NCBI RefSeq assembly: GCF_963662885.1
Contig: NZ_OY760059.1
Location: 620,001 to 684,000, forward strand
Reading direction: 5' to 3'
Source: an uncultured Pseudodesulfovibrio sp.
GTDB lineage: Bacteria > Desulfobacterota > Desulfovibrionia > Desulfovibrionales > Desulfovibrionaceae
DNA: 64,000 nucleotides
In this document: one piece after another, positions 62,640-64,000 of the stretch
Numbering within the stretch: the stretch's first letter is position 1
Layout: every line of letters starts with the position of its first letter
Made by a program: the position numbers and the translations under genes
The notes under the pieces: model-generated
The model's input: the letters and a program-made list of their open reading frames with translations, nothing else
Database searches by the model: none
Told to the model about the DNA's origin: nothing

Positions 62640-63218
62640 CTAGTCCTTCTTGAGGTATTTTTTGCCCAGATCAAACCCCTTGCCGACCTTTTCGCCCACG
62701 GTGTGGTAGGTGCGGGTGCCGGGGGAGAATATCAAAGGCAGAACCTTTTCCGGGTCCGGGTACTTGCCGTCGGCCAGTTTGTCCTCGTCGCACTTCACGT
62801 CCTTGATCTCGCCAACAAACATGACGTGCACATTCAGGTCCACGGTCTCCTTGAGTTCGCACTCGATGACCAGCGGGAACTCCTCGATATACGGGGCATC
62901 CACGAATTCGCCTTTGACCGGGGTCAGACCCGTGACCGCGAATTTGTCCACCTTGCTGCCCGAAGCCATCCCCAGATAATCCGCTTCCGCAGCCACCGGG
63001 ACCGAGCTTACGGACACGGTGAAGGCCTTGTGCTTGAGGATGCCCTCGTAGGTATGGCGGGACGGACGCACGGACACGGTCAGGCAGGCCGGATCCGAGC
63101 CGCAGATGCCTCCCCATGCCGCGATCATGGCGTTGGGTTTGCCCGCTTCATCGTAGGAACCCACTGCCCAGACAGGGGTGGGTTGGGCCAGGGTATTGGG
63201 ACCGAGTGATTTTTTCAT
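62640..63218 (-). CDS. Flavin reductase-domain protein (flavoredoxin-like)
   Basis: FMN-binding split-barrel protein of 192 residues (MKKSLGPNTLAQPTPVWAVG, DPACLTVSVRPSRHTYEGIL). It resembles the flavoredoxins of Desulfovibrio, which carry electrons to thiosulfate or sulfite reductases. ATG 63218 follows AAGGAG. The start of a longer frame upstream has no support. Confidence 0.87.
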   Translation of the reverse strand: MKKSLGPNTLAQPTPVWAVGSYDEAGKPNAMIAAWGGICGSDPACLTVSVRPSRHTYEGILKHKAFTVSVSSVPVAAEADYLGMASGSKVDKFAVTGLTPVKGEFVDAPYIEEFPLVIECELKETVDLNVHVMFVGEIKDVKCDEDKLADGKYPDPEKVLPLIFSPGTRTYHTVGEKVGKGFDLGKKYLKKD

Positions 63219-63280
63219 GAGGGTCGCTCCTTGTATGCATTGGGGCCTGCCGGTTGAGGCAGACCGGGTGAATGGAAATG

Positions 63281-64000
63281 TCAGCCGAGCCCGGACAGGC
63301 CGGGGGCGGTGCGCTCGGCCACGCGCATGGTTAGGGTCGCGCATTGGCCGCAGGCCCGGCACGCCTTGTCGCATGCCGTGACCTGTTCAAAAAAATCGGC
63401 GGGCAGGCCATGGTTGGGAATGTACACCCGCTCCGCCAGGTCGCCCATGGCGTCCATCAGGTCCAGCAGGTTGCCCTCGTATTCTTCTTCCACATAGGCG
63501 GCCACCGCGCGCATCAGAAAGTCCGCGCCCCGGTTGCGTCCGCAGATCTTGAGCCCGTGGGCCAAACCGGCATAGCGGCTCTCGTCCTCGGGCCGGATGA
63601 ACGGCGAAGCGAGCATCAGCCCCGGCTCATCGAGCATGCGCCGCACGCAGCCGAACTCACGGTTCATGGCGAACGTCCGGTCACCGCACAGTCCCTCGAC
63701 CACCAGCGCGATATGCGCGTCGTGGGCGAGCTTGTACGGGCATTGGTGCAGGCAGCCCTCGTTGGCCAACAGGAACAGACGCACGTCTTCATGCCGGGCG
63801 CGCAAGCCGTGCGCCAATGCGGTCAAGCCTTCAAAATCACGGTTCAATGCCCGGTCCGCGACCAGTCTTGAGGGCGGACGGAACGCGGTCTGCGCGATCA
63901 TGTCCAGCAGCGCGAAAACTTTTGCTGCCGTATCCGGTATGGCGTTGACGCCGGGCACCGCTTCCAGTCGTTCGCAGACTTCCGGTCGGACCTCGGACAG
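63281..64000 (-). CDS. Cys-containing protein, 5'-truncated at window edge (U32-like?)
   Basis: The frame is open to the window edge, so the true start lies outside. Visible features are ANEGCLHQCPYKLAHDAHIAL and a C-terminal cluster CDKACRACGQCATL. The first motif is reminiscent of U32 peptidase-type or related Cys-dependent barrel proteins, but I cannot confirm the family. The stop is 62 bases from the flavoredoxin-like gene on the same strand. Confidence 0.6.
   Translation of the reverse strand: MSEVRPEVCERLEAVPGVNAIPDTAAKVFALLDMIAQTAFRPPSRLVADRALNRDFEGLTALAHGLRARHEDVRLFLLANEGCLHQCPYKLAHDAHIALVVEGLCGDRTFAMNREFGCVRRMLDEPGLMLASPFIRPEDESRYAGLAHGLKICGRNRGADFLMRAVAAYVEEEYEGNLLDLMDAMGDLAERVYIPNHGLPADFFEQVTACDKACRACGQCATLTMRVAERTAPGLSGLG

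Overview
The window looks like a chromosomal segment of a GC-rich, anaerobic, motile deltaproteobacterium of the Desulfovibrio/Pseudodesulfovibrio type (Desulfovibrionales). This is inferred from gene content: a DhnA-type aldolase (ADTH synthase) in place of a classical DAHP synthase, a flavoredoxin-like protein, many PAS-rich kinases, Cys-rich redox proteins, and the style of the intergenic palindromes. No rRNA, tRNA, CRISPR array, IS element or replication origin was recognised.

Layout. 1-9.9 kb: a membrane-protein tail, a chemoreceptor with an extra C-terminal Cache domain behind a PhoB-box-like array, a tiny membrane protein behind a structured leader, a periplasmic binding protein paired with a soluble diguanylate cyclase, a hydrolase, MobA, a cyclase-family enzyme and a tRNA-dihydrouridine synthase. 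10.1-12.4 kb: an isolated phage capsid gene with a small partner, possible debris and an unknown membrane protein. 12.4-19.6 kb: an MBL-fold hydrolase, a secreted nuclease, a VOC-HAD fusion, an rRNA methyltransferase, an MltD-type lytic transglycosylase, an HD-GYP protein and a solute-binding protein. 19.8-24.2 kb: an RND efflux pump and its adaptor. 24.3-25.0 kb: a long repeat-rich intergenic region. 25.0-32.3 kb: an Fe-S nitroreductase, then a tightly packed seven-gene minus-strand run from murJ to an apparently split SbcC/Rad50-SbcD/Mre11 complex. 32.5-38.8 kb: mutM, DUF6125, a U32 peptidase, DUF362 and PHP genes on the minus strand, then Trm112 and two Hsp20 genes on the plus strand. 38.9-52.3 kb: a signalling block with a NarX/NarL-like pair, ExbB-ExbD with a TonB-like/hydrolase fusion, two hybrid phosphorelay kinases, a CBS protein and a lone receiver. 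52.4-56.8 kb: a radical SAM protein, a Tat-exported amidohydrolase, an EAL-HDOD protein and ADTH synthase. 56.8-60.4 kb: an AT-rich gap followed by a small phage-like module (LexA-fold repressor, palindromic operator, DUF5675 protein, HTH protein). 60.4-64 kb: two lipoproteins, a flavoredoxin-like reductase and a partial Cys-rich protein.

The most interesting points are the four-gene split Rad50/Mre11-like unit, in which the N-terminal half ends at its zinc hook; the TonB-like protein whose C-terminus is an alpha/beta-hydrolase, sitting with its own ExbBD motor; and a paired, apparently covarying RNA-like element on the minus strand at about 5.55-5.69 kb and 24.59-24.70 kb, lying upstream of the cyclase and the efflux operon. 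A dispersed family of intergenic palindromes (at least six copies) lies mostly just downstream of genes.
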